Shown piece after piece: positions 1 to 12,124 of a stretch of 64,000 bases of DNA. The notes beneath the pieces were generated by a model. That model was not told the origin of the DNA and did no database searches. It saw only the letters and a list, made by a program, of their open reading frames with translations. Each line of letters starts with the position of its first letter. Position 1 is the stretch's first letter. This DNA is from Hymenolepis diminuta (taxonomy: Eukaryota; Platyhelminthes; Cestoda; Cyclophyllidea; Hymenolepididae): NCBI GenBank assembly GCA_900708905.1, contig CAADRB010000006.1:2385927-2449926 (forward strand). Reading direction: 5' to 3'. The translations under genes were made by a program, and so were the position numbers.

Positions 1-288
1 GTGCAAATAGATGTCTAAATAAGTATCAGTCGTTACTACGAGACAAGTCTGACATCCGACGAAGAAATGTTTTATTCATAAACCAAATTTATTTATCAAT
101 AAATTGGGGTGACCTCCTGGCTACCACCATACTGATCTAGCGGCATGGGTGACTTGACTTATTTTATCTATTCGATCGACGTGGTCCCGAATCACAACTT
201 TATTACAAATAATTAGACCTAACATCAGCCTATTTCATTCCCGGAAAGTCAATGGAAGGCAGTTTTATGTTCGATCTGGGCAGATCCT

Positions 289-324
<36 letters not shown>

Positions 325-1390
325 AACTACACCTCCACACTACCTTAATGATAATGGCTAAAGGTCTTAGTATTTTTCATTAGCATCACAAGCAATACGA
401 TTTTGCAAAAAATTACTTTAACATGTAAATGCACATATAAATTAAAAATCTGATATTTAATGGTTTTTTTATTACATATTTGCTAACGAGTTACGGAGTA
501 CTTCCTGCGGGTTAACGGTATTGATTTGACTTAAATCCACATTATTTTATGTAATATCATTTTTAGATATACTAATTTTTTCGTTACCTTTGGAAACTTT
601 AAAATGGTTTAGATTTTGGTTCTAAGTCATGCTTTCAATGCTCCACATGCACATTAACATTGATCACATAAGCTAGTGTGGAATCCCCTTTTCTATGAAC
701 TAAGTCAGAAGCTATATAATAAATCGATCGACTTATACTTTAACCTCTCCATGTTAATTCACATTTCACTCACCTAATGCCGATATGGTTTCCTTTTCAT
801 CCTCTTTGAGTTTTTGCAGCTTCATTGGAAATACTGCATTAGCATAGTATACATACCATCTGTTATGTCTTTCATGGGATTGGATGTAGGCGGTTCGATC
901 TGAGCTGTAATGGGCAATGTCCAAATGTGGGTATTTAAATGTATATATGTTAACAAAGCCTTATAAATGAGAAACGATCTATTAGTTAATTTTTCAGCAA
1001 TAGATTTTGAAACGTAAGCTGTAATGAGAGTTTAAATTTAAAGTAATTACGATTTAATACTTCGACAAATGCACATGTAATTAAATAAATGCAATCTCTT
1101 ATTAATGTTTCAGCTTTAGAAATGGCAAAAAAAATTTTAATTTGAAATTTCATTTAATGAAACATTATTTGAATGTTTGTGAAAATTTTATTTCGACCTT
1201 CGTGCGTGATATAATGCTTTGTTGAGCAATTTTACTTGCATCTGACTCTATTTTGCATAACCTCTATTTCATTTTTACTTCCAGATTGACATCACTGATC
1301 TACCGTCGTACGTTTTAGACTTTTTAGGTTGTATTTTGACTTTTTATGGTAATATTTCTTGATAATGTTTTTAATTTTATAGAAATTACG
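1..1390. other. AT-rich sequence upstream of the PAXX-like gene
   Basis: Apart from the microsatellite at 289-324 I see no coding exon or recognised element. The last 100 bases should contain the 5' leader of the gene starting at 1391. A GT at 1349 and an AG at 1381-1382 could bound a 34-bp mini-intron in that leader, but this is only a possibility. Confidence 0.5.
289..324. repeat. Compound (TA)n(TG)n microsatellite
   Basis: About eight TA units run directly into about ten TG units. This is a simple repeat with no sign of function; it is likely length-polymorphic. Confidence 0.95.
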
Positions 1391-2015
1391 ATGAGCTTAT
1401 CTCGCTGCATCGACTTATCTAAGACAAGAGATTTCATACATGTTAATAATGAAATAATTTACTTCACGGAGGCAGATAAATCCTTTCGTATTTTCCTCTT
1501 CATTCCTAAGAAATGTCAAGGATTCAGTTCAATTTTTCAACTTACATTTTTGAAAGCTCTGGCTCGACAATACAATTTTCCAAATATTCAGTTACTTTTA
1601 ACTTGGATGAGAGATCAAACATCCAAGGGAAATTTTTTAGTTCAGGCAAGTGACGCAGACATGATTAATTTTGTTGTTGGCACAAGCCCCTCAAATCAGA
1701 TAACTTTCCAACTCTCTCAAACTCAAGGTGATGTCGACTTAATTGTGTCACTTTCTAAGGCACTTATTTCTAAGCAAGCTTCTATCGCTGAACTAGAGAA
1801 ATCAAATGCTGCTTCGCTTAAGGCATTAAGGTAAGTTATTTATTTTGCCTTTAAAGGTTTATTTTTAATATGATTTTCTGTTTAGCGCTGAAGATGCATT
1901 CCCAGTTGCTCGAAACAAGAGAAGGAAGCCAGGAATGAGTTCTACAAATCCCCAAAGACGCCGAAGAAAACCTGCAATCGGACTAACATTTGTTTCAGAT
2001 GAAGATAACGATTAA
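1391..2015 (+). CDS. PAXX: PAXX-like non-homologous end-joining factor (two exons)
   Basis: Exons are 1391-1830 and 1886-2015, joined through a split Ser codon (AG|C) into a 189-residue protein; human PAXX has 204. PAXX belongs to the XRCC4/XLF superfamily, binds Ku at DNA ends in the nucleus and stabilises the end-joining complex. The clearest evidence is the C-terminus: residues 159-182 follow the vertebrate spacing RR-x-PG-x-S-x-x-NP-xxxx-KPA-x-G-hydrophobic-x-F. L180 and F182 take the place of the Val and Phe that contact Ku70 in human PAXX. The N-terminal half (about 1-120) has the hydrophobic pattern of the head domain, and about 118-146 (SKALISKQASIAELEKSN) fits the start of the coiled-coil stalk. 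The tail is basic, then ends acidic (DEDND). I chose the Met at 1391; an in-frame Met at 1346 would add 15 hydrophobic residues and lies inside a possible mini-intron. Family assignment is by motif recognition, not a search. Confidence 0.78.
1831..1885 (+). other. Intron of the PAXX-like gene
   Basis: Donor GTAAGT at 1831 and acceptor TTCTGTTTAG ending at 1885 bound a 55-bp AT-rich intron. Without splicing the frame stops at 1832; with splicing the frame runs into the conserved PAXX-type tail. That continuation is the main support for the junction. Confidence 0.85.
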
Positions 2016-2023
2016 TTAATTAC

Positions 2024-2045
2024 CTACTTATAGTCTGATAAGTAG
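2024..2045 (+). other. Small hairpin in the predicted 3' UTR
   Basis: CTACTTAT and ATAAGTAG form a perfect 8-bp stem with a 6-nt loop, starting 8 bases after the stop codon. It may be a 3' UTR structure or chance in AT-rich DNA. Confidence 0.35.
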
Positions 2046-3150
2046 AACAGGCTGTGTCACGTTCATTTGTGCATGTCAATCCGTTTTTCTTTCTCAGTCA
2101 TCAAAATTGTTTTACTTGTAAAAATGGTTTAGATGGATACTTATAAATTTCTCTATTCTGTTATTTCAAAGAAATGATGAAGTTTCTAACATATCTTATC
2201 TGGATATAATCTAGAGAAAACAGGCTGAATTTTGGAAGAACATTTGCTAGAGCAAAGGTTGAGTTTTCATAAAAAGCTTATCATAAAAGACTAGTAACCG
2301 TGTGGAGAGGAATATCTTCCAGAAATTTAAATAGTGGAAAGTGTCTAATTATGAATGCTAGTGATTATATTTTCCTGTGAATATGCGAGGTAAGTATGCG
2401 TACATTGGTGAGTGCAAGCGATAACCATTGAATGACCATCTAAATTCTGCGTTGGAATTTTATATGGGATAGAAACTTAATGCTTAACTGTGAAATCCCC
2501 CCGTAACTATTTAGATAATAAACACTCGTTTTGGTTGTCAAATCAATGCGAACCAATATAACGTCGGCTGCTTGGCCAATAAAAATGATGCAAATTTCTC
2601 GAGATGGCATGAACGAACACTTAAAATAACCTGTTCGCCAATAAACTCCTGACGTTGAAGTCATGAAATCACTCAGAAATTTGGGGTCGAAGCTTACAAT
2701 TTGAGGTTTGTAGCATTATTACATGGCATGAGAGCGATGATTTCTTGTAAGAATAAACTCTCTGATTAACGTTCATATTTGATTATCCGACTTCCAGATT
2801 TATAGGTGAGACCGTATTTACGTTATTCGGAGTTTGCTGGTCAGTTGATTTAGTTCGTAGTTGGACATGCCATTTTGATTTCTTTGTAGGATAGTATATT
2901 GCAGTAAACAATTTTAACCGTCTAGCAAAGACAGACCTCATGAAATTAATTTTTAATGTATTAAATTTATATCCATCTCTAATTGGTTCCCTCTGTACTA
3001 CATGTTAGACTATTTTAAAGACTCGTAGATTAAAGAGCCGAGCATGCTAATGATAATGCAGGGAATACGTATAGTTGGTGAGTTGGTGAGTCCTGTTAAT
3101 CTTTTTCAAATTTTGATGTCTGCTATAGCTTCCTCAATAGCTTCAAATCC
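2046..3150. other. Unassigned intergenic sequence
   Basis: Only short open frames are present, such as one on the minus strand at 2440-2664, with no recognisable domain or splice structure. I see no annotated-type feature here. Confidence 0.5.
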
Positions 3151-3182
3151 GAAAGTAAAGAATTATACGGGATCACCATTTC

Positions 3183-3311
3183 GTCTAAATTAAGTTAACA
3201 AATTTTGATGTATCTTAACAATTATGTAAAATTGTAAATAATTAATAATAAAATTAATAAACATGTATGATTGTTGGTCCAATTTTTTAAATGAAAATAT
3301 TCTATTTTATC
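3183..3311 (-). repeat. Likely 3' LTR remnant of the Gypsy relic
   Basis: This segment resembles 7258-7400 in the same orientation, with shared runs such as ATGTAAAATT, GTAAATAATTAAT and TTCYATTTTAT in the same order. Similarity is patchy with small gaps, so the pair is old. A weaker match may continue leftwards to about 3162. Confidence 0.5.
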
Positions 3312-3433
3312 CAGCACCTCTTGGTGAGGGTCTTCCACCATAACGCTTGAATGTTGGATCCGCCTTGATCTTTTAGATGGTTTTCTGGAATGTTCCAAAC
3401 AAAGGTTCTGTTAATTGGTGAGTGAGATTTCCA

Positions 3434-4390
3434 TTATTTACATGTGGTGAGAGCCCAAAAGCTTCCAAGATGATATCCCGAGTACCCGTTTCCAATTTCG
3501 ATGATTTCAGTGAGTACGGGGAGCGGATATGGTTTCGATGACCAACCAAGTTTGATCATTGACATCCGCTTTATATAACACGCTACCTCGCCGAGCTCTA
3601 ATAATACCTTCTGTCTATGTGCCATTCGGTCAATAGTCACCCATGTAAACTGTTGTGCAGGTTGCAAACGTCTTCTTGGCGCATGAAGATGAACTAGGGA
3701 ATGTCGAGTCCTTTGGAAGTAGGACATTGTGGACCGTCCTTGGTTTTCACCCCATGAGAGTTTCGGTAGGACTGCAATCGCTTATCAATGGATACGGTGT
3801 CGTTCTTCTGTTGTCTCCCTCACACATGACCTCTGAAGTGCCTGCTTCAGCTTGTCAACGAATCGCTCTGCCTGACCAAGTGATTGAGGATGATATGGTG
3901 GAGAGTAAAAACGACAAAAGTCATGAAAGAAGATCGAGGTAAATTGGATGCTATTTTCTGTTACAATGGTCTCTAGCGGTCCATGAGTTGAAATCACATG
4001 GCGAAGATTATCGATCAACATGGTAATTATGAGAGATTTTGGTGGAGTAACTTCGGACCACTTTGAGTGTGGATCTGCTACAACAAGATATGAGGGACCA
4101 TTAGCAGGTCCAGCAAAATCAAATTGTATGCGGGACCATGGAGTTTTAGTTTCAGTTCAGGGACCAGATTCTTGGTTTGGAGGAAACTTAGGCGCTTGCC
4201 GATATTTAGAATATCTTTTGGGTAACCGCTTTGATATTCTTGACCTTTTCAAGCTAGTAAGCGAACATGCTTGCAGTAGATTTCATGCGGCTAACACTCA
4301 GATGACTGCTATGAAACTATTGCGATACAGCACGCTTGAGCGCTTAAGAAATGAAAACAGGATTTGCAAACATTGCGCATGAATTAACAG
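3434..4390 (-). pseudogene. Gypsy integrase, degenerate
   Basis: The minus strand encodes an integrase core at about 4160-3785, with PWSRIQFDFAGP giving the first catalytic Asp. The usual second catalytic Asp in the V-[ST]-D-N-G-x-Q-F motif reads as Glu (VTENSIQFTS). The later SPPYHPQSLGQAERFVD block carries the catalytic Glu. Below 3785 the frame shifts, and a degenerate C-terminal part at 3434-3727 retains a trace of the Y-x-G-D-Y-R-P-N-G-T motif common in these elements. Stops and frameshifts make it non-functional. Apparent plus-strand open frames at 3655-3942 and 4020-4382 are antisense shadows. Confidence 0.85.
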
Positions 4391-4648
4391 CACAAATTAT
4401 CACATTATCTATAAAGTTGTAGAAGAACGCCCTTTTTGTTTGATCTTGACCTTCCTGTGCGAACATGTTTCATGGCCTTCTTCAGCACTGAATCTTTAGT
4501 TGTCGCAATTTACCTATCATTCGCAGTTATTGGAAGTTTGCGCACAGCATCAAATAACGGGTGCTGCGTACCGACTTCCATAGTTACACTTTTATTGATG
4601 GTTTCCTCGTCAGGAAATTTCTGATTCTGGATGAGATAAGAAAGATAA

Positions 4649-5105
4649 TCAGCTTGCCTGAATTCTGTTGTCTTCCGATATCCTATATTGCCATATCATA
4701 GCCAAGGTAGATGATCGACCAACGCTGAAGTTGGCTTGCAGTATAAAATGGAATAGCATTTTTAAATCCAAGTTAGAGAGAAGTGATGTGCAATCCGTCA
4801 ATAGAATGAAGAGCGAACCGTAAAGGAATTTATGGAACTTTTTAACGGCAAAATTGATGGTCAAAGGCTTCTTTTTAATCTGGCTGCGGTCACTATTATT
4901 GGTAGATTCAGATTTTAGTGGGAAAGCAGCATAACAGACGTGAGCATGTCCCCTGACTTTGTAAAAGCTTTCTCACATTTAATGTCTTTCTCAGCAATTT
5001 ATTTAGAGCAGTTCGAATATAATGGAGTATTGGCAGAAATGTATTGTAGTAGCTGATGAGACTCAGGAAGGAACGTAATGTAGTAAGGTCTTTAGGCCAT
5101 GACAT
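4649..5105 (-). pseudogene. Gypsy RNase H and RT connection, degenerate
   Basis: At 5105-4908 the minus strand reads PKDLTTLRSFLSLISYYNTF, the typical link between the RT thumb and RNase H. At 4864-4649 it reads FAVKKFHKFLYG followed by LLTD and, further on, WQYRISEDNRIQA; this is the RNase H signature block of Ty3/Gypsy elements. Frame changes separate these parts. The region lies between the RT and integrase remnants, as expected for Ty3/Gypsy. Confidence 0.8.
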
Positions 5106-5177
5106 TTTTATAATTGTATGAAGCTTTCTGGATCCGGACGACGACCGTTTTCATCAAAGATACATCCTAGGTACTTA

Positions 5178-5720
5178 TTAGAGGCCACAAAGATTGTACA
5201 TTTCGCAACTCGAAGGCGGAAGCCATACTCCTGAATACGCTCTTGAAGTTCCTGCTGGGAGCGGCCTACCTATGTTGTTTAGGTATGCGGCAGTACCACA
5301 GAGGTCCGATATCATGGTTCCATAAATTGTTGGGAAATAGTCGGTGCTGTCTTGACACAAAATGGAAGTCTGGTATATTGGTATAGGTCAATAGTTATCG
5401 TGACTCTAGCAACGCCGAAGTGGAAATAAGGCTCTGCTATATCAGACTTTCAAAGTATTTACCACCATTCAGTATTGAGAAGATGTCTTCAGAAACTGGT
5501 GGTGGATAACAATTGGGCTCCAATTCGGCATTTTTGAACGGAGGAATAGTCAGCACACAAACGGATAGTTCCATTTGCTTTCTGAATAGCAACAATAGGT
5601 GCAGCTCATTTTGAATAAGAAACAAGTTCAAGACGTTTAAGTTCTTCGTCCGCCATGGGCGGAGCTGCAAGTGGAGCTGGCCTCTTACGCTGAAAACTGG
5701 CTGAGCATTCAGCATCAATT
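5178..5720 (-). pseudogene. Gypsy reverse transcriptase, degenerate
   Basis: The minus strand contains YPPPVSEDIFSILNGGKYF (about 5515-5450), an RT palm motif. Further on it has GTAAYLNNIGR (about 5300-5260), where the catalytic YxDD of Ty3/Gypsy RT reads YLNN. Losing both aspartates would abolish polymerase activity. Several stops and frameshifts separate the blocks. Confidence 0.85.
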
Positions 5721-5837
5721 TTAAAGTTGCCTTACTATGATTAAGTAGACCAGAGCCTTCTCGAAATACCTCGGAGAAACGCTAGACCATCATTCCTGTT
5801 GAGAATGAAGTGGCCAGTGTAGTAGAGTGCACACGAT

Positions 5838-6133
5838 TGCATATCCAAACGACCAAGTTGACCGAACCAGTCGAGACCAAGCAGATTAAGTTATAAAGTC
5901 TACCACATAAGTTGATGTTGAGATACTAATGACCCTGTAAGACACATTACAGCTTAGTTTCCCTGTCAGTTTAACAGACCCGTCTCTGACACTGATTGCA
6001 AATGGGGAGACTGATTCTAGCTTTAGACGACCCAATGTTTTCTATAGCTTCCTTTCCTTGAAATTATGGTTATATCCGAAGCGGTGTCTGGTTGTAGACG
6101 AGCCCGATTTCCGTTGATTAGTAGGTTCATATA
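5838..6133 (-). pseudogene. Gypsy aspartic protease, degenerate
   Basis: The minus strand reads YMNLLINGNRARLQPDTASD then ITIIS, matching the retropepsin active site D-[TS]-G-[SA]-D with Gly changed to Ala. Downstream, LLGLDWFGQLGRLD (about 5890-5848) is the C-terminal LG-x-D-W block of Gypsy proteases. The two parts lie in different frames, so the domain is broken. Position before the RT fits the usual pol order. Confidence 0.8.
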
Positions 6134-7257
6134 TTTCCGGCTTTGCTTGGTGTCTATACGGAAGACAGCCAAGAGACCATTAAATCTGAGGTATTTTGGT
6201 TAAGGTTTATAGAAAAGAGTGTCATTATAGGAGGTTTACTGAATTCATCCTTAACTATTCCTTGTGTTTTTGTTCTTGCACAATTCGGGAGTACTGGGAG
6301 TAGGCATTTTGGCAACAGCCTTCTTTATATCAAACCTTTCGCCACTGCTTACACTTATATTGAGTAAGTAAACATTGTTGAGAAAATGCCTCCCTCGGCA
6401 GCATTAACAATGTGAAGACAGTTTCTGTTCATCAGAAGGATTAGGCTGTGCCACAAATTGTGCGGATACAGACATTTTGTATACCAGACATGTGGACTTG
6501 GCGTCAGAAACGTAAAGGGTTGAATCACGCAGAGATTCGCCATCTTAATTCCTCTGACCATTTCTTACAGCTTTACAATGAGGTTTTCTCCATTAGTTTT
6601 AACAGACAAGTTCTTGGTGGTAACCAAGGCTTCGTTTGAAGTTCAGAGATGAAAATAAGACATCTAAACTGTTCTATTGAGGTGCCGATACTAAATTTAT
6701 TACAATGAAAGTTCAAAACGCCTGCAAAGTCATATAAGTTTCCATTATGCTCGAGGCAGTTAAAGCGCTCGTTAAAGAAAAAGAGGCTCTAGCCAAAACT
6801 TCTTCCATGATCTGCTCACTTTCAGAATAACTGGGTTCGTCGAATTACTTGTGCAGGACAAATTTCGAGTAATCTTCATTTCCGACAGGACCCAGCTTCC
6901 TGACAAGGTGATGAACTCTTGTTTTCTCATTTGGCACGATTCAACCTGAGTACATATTTGCGTTCATCCTGCCACGATTCAAAGAATTTACCTGTATGAA
7001 CTCAGGACTAATTTAGCGACATCTTCAGAAGCTGCCGAATCGGGAATTTCAATAAATACAGTGGGTTTAAGGGAACAAGATGAAGGAAAAAGAACATAGA
7101 AGTAGTAAAAAATTCCACATGTTTAGAACTCTCATATGTAAGTGAACTAAGTTTTACTTCCACAGATAGACCATTGCTATACCCTTAGAAGTTCCCAAAT
7201 AACCACAGTGTCCCGAATTGAAAATTAACTCGGGATTGGGGAGACATTCTCAATTTC

Positions 7258-7400
7258 CTCTAAATTATGTTCGGCACGAACCCACAGTGTGAGTGTATTT
7301 TAAAAATCATGTAAAATTAGTAAATAATTAATGATTAAATTGATATACATATGTAACTTTTATTCTGATTTCTTTTTTGGATAAAAATATTCCATTTTAT
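7258..7400 (-). repeat. Likely 5' LTR remnant of the Gypsy relic
   Basis: This is the same-orientation partner of 3183-3311. The right-hand end cannot be fixed because similarity fades near 7400. Confidence 0.5.
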
Positions 7401-10400
7401 TCAATAATGCCTTAACATGATTATTGGCTAGTAGAAAGCAGTGCTCCAAATACTACTCACGCCTCTATCCGTTGTCAGAAATTATTCTTGGCCTGGACTG
7501 ATAATCGTCAATTGAAGCCCTTATGACAGCTTATAGTTCTAATAGAAATGTCGATTTTTCAAATTATTCTTATCTATCCAAGTCCTCCTTAACACATCCT
7601 TTGATAGGGCCCTCGTCCTATTACACTCATCTAGCAAACGAGATTAATAAGCACTTTTATAAAGATGATTCTCTGCCTGCCAAATTGAGATGCCTAGGAG
7701 TTAATTGCAAGGTTATCGTGTTTATTCATTGTCGTAAATGAGGACTTTTAGAAGTTATCGCAAGCAATAAATAATCAGCGCTTGTCATTTGTGTCCCGCA
7801 CCAGGGTGGAGGTATTTGAAAGCTCATAAATTTTTAATCCAAATAGACGCAATTATGCCCCAAAGCACGCATACATCTTTCCACCTTTAGTCAGTACGGC
7901 TAATGGAGATGTAATTAAAAATTTTAAGTGTCAATGAATGGACTTGTTTAATTATATGGAATTAGACGGCTCATCAAACTTTCAATAAGTTTTCAGGCAC
8001 CTTCGTGTGTTCATGGAAAAATGGTTTTACTGATAACATTAATTAGAAGTATGCACAAAACTATAAAGTACTTAGTAAAAGAAAGAACAGTAATCAGAAA
8101 GATTAAAGAATCATAGCTGTGTGTGATTTGTTTCAGAAAGTTTGAAAGTATGGGGAATGTGTTTGTTATTTAAAAATCACCAAACAACATTAATTCGATC
8201 TCTGAGTTGATAATTATTATATAGCCTGAACAGTGGAACTATCTTAGAATTAGAAGTGGTAGAGAGCAGGATGCCAAAGAAGATATATCTGCACAGTAAG
8301 TTATTAGTTTAATTATGATCATCAATCGCATAAAGTAGGTAGCCACGCCGGGGGATGTCAATGCATACATATATAAACACACAGATAATAACTAGATTGG
8401 ATAAAGACGGATCATCGGGGAAGATGGCGAACCAGAGGGGGATGTATTACACAGCAAAGAACTTCATGTCAGGACGAATTGGTTCGGGACGCGACAATAA
8501 CTAATAAAGGAGTGGAAAATCAAATCAGGGGAGATTCAATGCATTAGGAGGTAGATTTTTGAGAATTTAATTTTAACTTAGTACAACAAGTGTAAAATAA
8601 TGACTAGGAGGTTTGATTTATTATTATCCAAGGCAAAACAAATATTTTAAAAAAAACCTCAAACTGTCCGAGAACTGAAATTATCAGGTCGTCTAGAGAT
8701 TTCTGTTTAACTATCTCTCATCATATATCCAAAGAAATTCCGGATGGTATAATTTACTGTGTGGTTTCATAACTTTCTCTTTTCAGTCATCCATTGGGCA
8801 AGGGATTCTGCGCATGCAGTGGGTCAATTTGCTGGTGCTTCCCTTCTCATACGCATTTGCGAAGAGCCGCTGATCTAAGCCGGCGATTCCTCGTTTTTCT
8901 TCACCTTTAAATTGTAGTTATATTTCTTTTTGGAAACCAACGTTTGAATCACATCCGCTTTCTCACAAAATATGCGCTACATCTTCTATGAGATATCCAA
9001 GAGAATTCTGTGTGTGAGAAACCTTAGACTTTCTATTTTCGATAATCGTAAATTCACTAAGAGTTTGGCTATTGCATTACCATTGGTGCAAAAACTTGTT
9101 CAGATGATAAGCCGACGTTTTTACAGTTGTACAGCAAAGTTTTTTGTGGGAACCTTTTCTGCCGGGGTTTTCATATTCATTTGTTTCCCAATTTATGGAC
9201 CTAGTAGTTCAACGAACAGTCTTTTATTTATTATCATCGGCTTAACAATTTAAGATAGTGGACAAACCATTCAGAAAATATATTTAATTTCTACCAAAAG
9301 AAATCACATAATTTAAGTTTTCGAGGATAAAATGAGAAACGTAAATTAAACCAATAACTTATTTTAATGAATGAAAATGGCTTAAATTTATTAGACTCAG
9401 GGGACCCGAAGAGAAAAATATACTATTAATATATTTTATTAAACGAAAGGAAAAAAACCATGATTAACTTAGATCATGACTTTCTGCTGAGGAAGGCTAT
9501 TTATGTTAATTTGTTAGTGGGTTCCATTTTCAATTGTTATCTCTTCCAGGTCATTTTATCAATTTCATTTTTTCAATTAATCCTGATTGGTTCTCATAAA
9601 CTTCACGTTAACAGCTAGGAAAAGTTCTACTGGTGATTTATTGAGAAATTTCTGATTCATGAGTCGTCAGAATTAATGATTCGATGAAAGATTATTTGTG
9701 ATATTATAACATTTTCTCGTATTGAAAGGGCTACTGCTTACAAACATGAAACCCTATTTGAGATGAAATGAAAATGATGTGTAAGAATCGTATTGAAGAT
9801 TACATTTATATTTAAATATATTATTCACTAATTAAAGTTTCGTTTTCTAATTGAATTTTCGTGAATTGATCATGACTGACTATTAAAAAGTCTGGGTTCG
9901 TGTTTTAGATAGCTTGTAAATGACACAGAAATTTTCGAAGTCTGCCTATCAATTACCCAAGATGCTACCAAGATCTATTTCACTATGGATGCATCGTCAT
10001 ATCTGCCTAAATATTTCAAGTCAAAACACCACTTTCCTATACCTTAACCATCGAACGTTTATCTATAGATTTTCAACGGGACTTTTTGTTAAATCTAAAC
10101 CTATAAATGCCCAGTTGAATACTTGCTATTTATCTGGTTTCCACCGTTCTATCTATCTCACCGATAAGAATACTTTTACATTATATCAAAACTGAAGATG
10201 ATGAACGCACCGATCTGGCAAAGGACGTAATTTCCAGGCAAAGTTAGAATACAAAGAAGTACCTAGACTGGTTTTTTCTTTGCGAACGTGCGTTCGGAGA
10301 ACGTCTGTTCGTGTAAATCTAAAAGAGAAGAAACTGGGACATGGGATGGTGGATTCACAAACTTAACTTTTAAAAGCTAATAAAAAACCAAAGTCGCTCT

Positions 10401-10850
10401 AAATTGCAAACTAATTAAAGAAACAAAAAGTGAGGTCGAATAAAGTTAAGATGAGTTGTCCACTTTCTCATAGGGAGTTCGATTAACATTTAATATACAA
10501 ATGTTCCAAGGTTCGATATTTAACCATCTAGATAAGTTTATATCCGCGGCTTTCAGAGCAAAGTTAATGTATTGTATGGTTGGCAATGTCAGTCAAATTC
10601 ATTTAAAACTTGTTACAGTTCTGAGCAGATAGATAAGATTAGTAAAGGTTAACGAAATGGAAAAGTGGATATTTGTTCCTCTAAATGGGAAGAAAAAACT
10701 ATGGTGTATATGGACTGAGGGAATGACCTTCTTTGATTTTAAATAACTATATCCACTTCAACTAAAAGATTTCAGTACGTACGTATTTCGCATGATTTGT
10801 TTTTGCCAGGTTTATTGAATAAAGTGTAAGCGACCATTCATTGAACAAAC
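7401..10850. other. No recognisable gene; transposon-like hints only
   Basis: Open frames at 7523-7741, 8972-9253 and 9920-10195 (+) encode 72, 93 and 91 residues with no domain I recognise and no clear splice context. A purine tract followed by TGTATTACA at about 8434-8451 looks like a polypurine tract and LTR start, but I found no matching coding remnant beside it. Confidence 0.4.
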
Positions 10851-10859
10851 AGTTGTGTA

Positions 10860-11110
10860 AGAAATGCCAATATCCCAAAATCATAAAGTAAGTATCTGAT
10901 AACCTTCGCAGTAGGTCTAAATTAGGTTCATTTATTAGATAGTCCTTAAATGCTACAACCTTTCAGTTTGCTATTACGCTAACTGAAATCACATTGCAGA
11001 AGCACTAGTCAATGCGATATTATGAGCGATATTTTAATCTTTGCGAATGCAAACCTTTATAGCCGAAGATACTGCCATTTGCTAGCAATCATTTAATCAG
11101 TTTCAAAAAC
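10860..11110. repeat. Dispersed repeat family R2, copy a
   Basis: It shares CTGATAACCTTCG, then GTAGGTCTA, then further matches such as GCTAACTGAA and a final ATCAGTTTC block with 12125-12365. The shared blocks are in the same order and at similar spacing. No coding capacity is seen, so this may be a non-autonomous element; the ends are approximate. Confidence 0.45.
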
Positions 11111-12124
11111 TATTACGGAACTTTCAGGAAAATTTCTTCCTGCAAATTTTTAGAAGGATGAATTAATAGCCAAGATATTTGATGCACCCAAGGTATTCAA
11201 AAGGTTACCTTTTGCCTTCATTGTAATCTCACCTGCAATCTTCACTGTGGTAACAGGACAGGGAGGAGAGAGACGTTTAGTTAGGGAGCTCTAATGAGAA
11301 CAGAAAGAGCTCAAGGAGACGAGAGATACTAGGTGTGAGTGTGATCACTGTGAACGTGTGAATGCAGGGCTTCTGGCACGTGGGTACAAAGTTTTTGTAT
11401 AGGGCGACAGACTGAAAAAGAAGAATTAGGGAAGTCAGCCTGAATCGATCGACTGAGGGAGTTGGGCATAGAAGCGTTCGTTGCTATCTGATGAATCATC
11501 TGAAAATTTTAAACACAGTAAAATTTGTTTAATTTAAAGACTGAGGAACCATTACAAATTCAAACAGTTAACAGTGCAATGCAATACTGGGAAGTTTCTA
11601 AATACGTCCATTCAAGTAAGGTACAAAAGGGTTGAGTGTTGGGGTCTGATTCTCAATTTTGATGAATAAATAAACGTAGAAGTTTCAGAAACATATTCTG
11701 GGTTCTTAATGTAAAACAGAAGACAAAATCTTTTTCATTTCGAGAAACTGCCGAAAATATGGTGAGTGACACTTCAGTGTGGTTGGTCAAGCCACTTGTA
11801 TTTTTTATCATTTTACAGTTATTAGCAGGTAGATAAAACAAGGAAAGATATTTAAATAAATCAGAACGCATTGATTAAACCGTCTACCATTAGAAAGTTA
11901 TTCACAAAATGTGGAGGAGAAAAAGCAGGTGTAATCTGACACATTCAATAAATCCTAAAAACAACCTAATGGCTGACCTAAACAAGCAATTGTAACTCGG
12001 TAGAAACAACCCAAAATGTATTCACGGATTATTGAATATAACTTTATCATAAAAATTTAAAGGTTAATTACTTCGTAAGCCAATAGAAACTCATAAATTA
12101 TATCTTCTAAATATAAAAATATGG

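Larger units (their letters stand above)
3160..7400 (-). mobile_element. Decayed Ty3/Gypsy LTR retrotransposon
   Basis: Read on the minus strand, this stretch holds protease, reverse transcriptase, RNase H and integrase remnants in the Ty3/Gypsy order. They are broken by many frameshifts and stops. It is bracketed by two similar AT-rich segments (3183-3311 and 7258-7400), the likely LTR remnants. A gag region should lie at about 6.15-7.25 kb but I cannot recognise it. Key catalytic residues are lost in the RT and changed in the integrase, so the element is a dead relic. The exact ends and any target-site duplication are not resolved. Confidence 0.8.

Noticed and set aside
4020..4382. 120-residue plus-strand open frame.
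   Set aside because: It is antisense to the Gypsy integrase core, which is clearly readable on the minus strand.
8431..8451. Polypurine tract followed by TGTATTACA, resembling an LTR boundary.
   Set aside because: No retrotransposon coding remnant or second LTR could be found beside it.
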